Positions 22,532 to 23,648 of a stretch of 23,648 nucleotides of DNA are shown here, in pieces. The stretch's first letter is position 1. Each line of letters opens with the position of its first letter. Origin of the DNA: SMWC01 sp963581225 (GTDB lineage Bacteria; Pseudomonadota; Gammaproteobacteria; Steroidobacterales; Rariloculaceae); contig CAUZMW010000037.1 in the NCBI GenBank assembly GCA_963581225.1, positions 1 to 23,648 on the forward strand. The letters are read 5' to 3'. The position numbers and the translations under genes are program-made. The notes beneath the pieces are model-generated. The model was not told the DNA's origin. It ran no database searches and saw nothing but the letters and a program-made list of their open reading frames with translations.

Positions 22532-23437
22532 ATGGACGGAATAGATACCAGACAGCTCGTTGTCGATCCCCAAAAGGCGAACGACTTCAAGGGAAAAGTG
22601 GATCCGGACTGGTGCGCTGGCTGCGGGGATTTCGGCGTGCTCAACAGCCTACGTAAGGCTTGTTTCGAGCTGGGGCTCAAGCCGCATGAGATCCTCACTA
22701 TCAGCGGCATCGGCTGCTCATCGAACTTCCCCGGGTTTTTCAATTCCTACGGCATGCACACCCTCCACGGGCGCTCGTTGGCGGTGGCGACCGGCGCGAA
22801 GATGGCGAACCATGAGCTGACCGTGGTAGTGACCGGTGGGGATGGTGACGGCTACGGCATCGGCGGTAACCACTTCACCCATACAGCGCGCCGCAACGTC
22901 GATTTGACGTACATCGTCATGGACAACGAGATCTACGGCCTCACCACCGGCCAGGCGTCGCCCACCAGTGTGCTGGACATGAAGACTAAGAGCACACCAT
23001 TCGGGAGTGTGGAGTTTACGTTCAATCCGGTGACGGCGGCCATAATGAACGGCGCCACCTTCGTTGCCCGCGGCTTCAGCTCCGACACTAAGCACCTGTC
23101 CATGCTCATGCAGCAGGCCATCGAGCATAGGGGCTTCGCGCTCCTCAGCATTTTTAGCCCCTGCATTACCTTCAACCACGATAACAACGACGCGTTCTTC
23201 AAACCGCGCGTCAAGAGACTCGAGGACGAGGACCACGACACGAGCGACTGGAAGACCGCGTGCGAGAAGGCCATGCTCTGGGGCGACACAATCTACACCG
23301 GGCTATTCCTGCAGGTGAAGGACCGCCCGTCGCTAGATGCGGCCGAGCCCGTACTCGCCGACGGGGGCGCCATCAGCCGCCGTGCGCTGGGCCTGAGCAG
23401 GGAGCAGGGGGAGAAGATTATTAGCCGGATGATGTAA
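22532..23437 (+). CDS. 2-oxoacid:ferredoxin oxidoreductase beta subunit (KorB type)
   Basis: This 301-residue TPP- and [4Fe-4S]-binding subunit shows DWCAGCGDFGVLNSL (Cys28 and Cys31 as cluster ligands), GIGCSSNFPGFF (Cys62), HTLHGRSLAVATGAKMAN, and the TPP/Mg motif VVTGGDGDGYGIGGNHFTHTARRN continuing to DNEIYGLTTGQASPTS. The length and CxxC-first layout match 2-oxoglutarate/2-oxoacid:ferredoxin oxidoreductase beta chains rather than pyruvate:ferredoxin oxidoreductases. It follows the alpha subunit by 11 bases with AGGGACCCCC upstream of the ATG, so the two form a functional pair. It fits a role in carbon metabolism beside formate dehydrogenase, possibly anaplerotic or reductive, which is inference. 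Confidence 0.94.
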   Translation: MDGIDTRQLVVDPQKANDFKGKVDPDWCAGCGDFGVLNSLRKACFELGLKPHEILTISGIGCSSNFPGFFNSYGMHTLHGRSLAVATGAKMANHELTVVVTGGDGDGYGIGGNHFTHTARRNVDLTYIVMDNEIYGLTTGQASPTSVLDMKTKSTPFGSVEFTFNPVTAAIMNGATFVARGFSSDTKHLSMLMQQAIEHRGFALLSIFSPCITFNHDNNDAFFKPRVKRLEDEDHDTSDWKTACEKAMLWGDTIYTGLFLQVKDRPSLDAAEPVLADGGAISRRALGLSREQGEKIISRMM

Positions 23438-23463
23438 TCCACCGGGGTTATCCTAAGGCCGCC

Positions 23464-23648
23464 ATGTCAGATAAATGCTGTGAATGCTCGTGCAAAGTGC
23501 TCGGACAGCGACTGCCGCGCAAGCACTACCAGCATTCGAGCGGTCACAAAGATACCTACGTCGAGTGCCCAGATTGCGGAACTGAAAACGTTATTATCTC
23601 GCGAGGATTCGAAGAGACCGTCATTGACGTGCTTGAACGCGACATCTA
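23464..23648 (+). CDS. Zinc-ribbon protein, cut by the right window edge
   Basis: ATG 23464 is preceded by AAGG at good spacing. The first 61 residues begin MSDKCCECSCKVLGQ and continue to VECPDCGTENVIISRGFEE, giving a CxxC pair at both ends, the layout of a small zinc ribbon. The frame is open at the last base, so length and function are unknown. It starts 26 bases after korB on the same strand and may belong to the same transcript. Confidence 0.6.
   Translation, partial: MSDKCCECSCKVLGQRLPRKHYQHSSGHKDTYVECPDCGTENVIISRGFEETVIDVLERDI

Noticed and set aside
1..23648. CRISPR arrays, insertion sequences, rRNA genes, prophage
   Set aside because: No spaced direct repeats, transposase motifs, rRNA-like sequence or phage structural genes were seen by eye.

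Overview
The window looks like a chromosomal stretch of a GC-rich Gram-negative proteobacterium, probably gammaproteobacterial. This rests on a CusCBA-type tripartite efflux operon, an ErpA-type Fe-S carrier, a bacterial selA-selB-selC set and Sec signal peptides. I cannot name a species.

Layout. (1) 1-324: C-terminal end of a YdiJ-like FAD/Fe-S oxidoreductase. (2) 399-6797: a metal-efflux operon with a small secreted Cys/His/Met protein, a TolC-like channel, an adaptor with an added FixH/YtkA-like domain, and a CusA/CzcA pump. (3) 6931-8121: an exported protein interrupted by one in-frame TGA at 7192. The surrounding motif reads CLT-U-PPF, the active-site signature of iodothyronine-deiodinase-like thioredoxin-fold proteins, and a hairpin suited to a bacterial SECIS follows the TGA. 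I read this as one 396-residue selenoprotein with a C-terminal DsbD-alpha-like domain. (4) 8184-8768: a reverse-strand RelE-type toxin and Phd/YefM-type antitoxin. (5) 9029-12424: selA, selB and the tRNA-Sec gene (selC) packed head to tail. The window therefore holds the dedicated Sec insertion machinery (apart from SelD) and one of its clients.

(6) 12689-15244: an Fe-S region around a compact divergent promoter. Leftward lie a three-domain glutaredoxin / cysteine-less A-type-carrier / rhodanese fusion and an orphan NuoI-like 2x[4Fe-4S] ferredoxin. Rightward lie a MarR-type regulator with a six-cysteine C-terminal cluster and an intact ErpA. (7) 15320-18871: the rightward run continues with pterin carbinolamine dehydratase, a Rieske ferredoxin, a GST with a Trp-rich N-terminal extension, a DUF393 thiol-redox protein, a frameshifted 2OG-Fe(II) oxygenase and a YbaK-type deacylase. 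(8) 18872-19463: a poorly conserved stretch with a probably broken gene. (9) 19464-23437: a visibly AT-richer metal-free NAD-formate dehydrogenase gene, then the two subunits of a 2-oxoacid:ferredoxin oxidoreductase. A zinc-ribbon gene is cut by the right edge.

How it fits together. The left half couples metal efflux with an exported selenoprotein and its Sec machinery. The right half looks like an Fe-S/thiol-redox module: CGFS glutaredoxin, ErpA, a possible Fe-S-sensing regulator, ferredoxins and a ferredoxin-dependent oxidoreductase. The main discovery candidates are the deiodinase-like selenoprotein, which would ordinarily be misannotated as a truncated gene plus a separate ORF, and the divergent Fe-S module with its Cys-rich MarR regulator.
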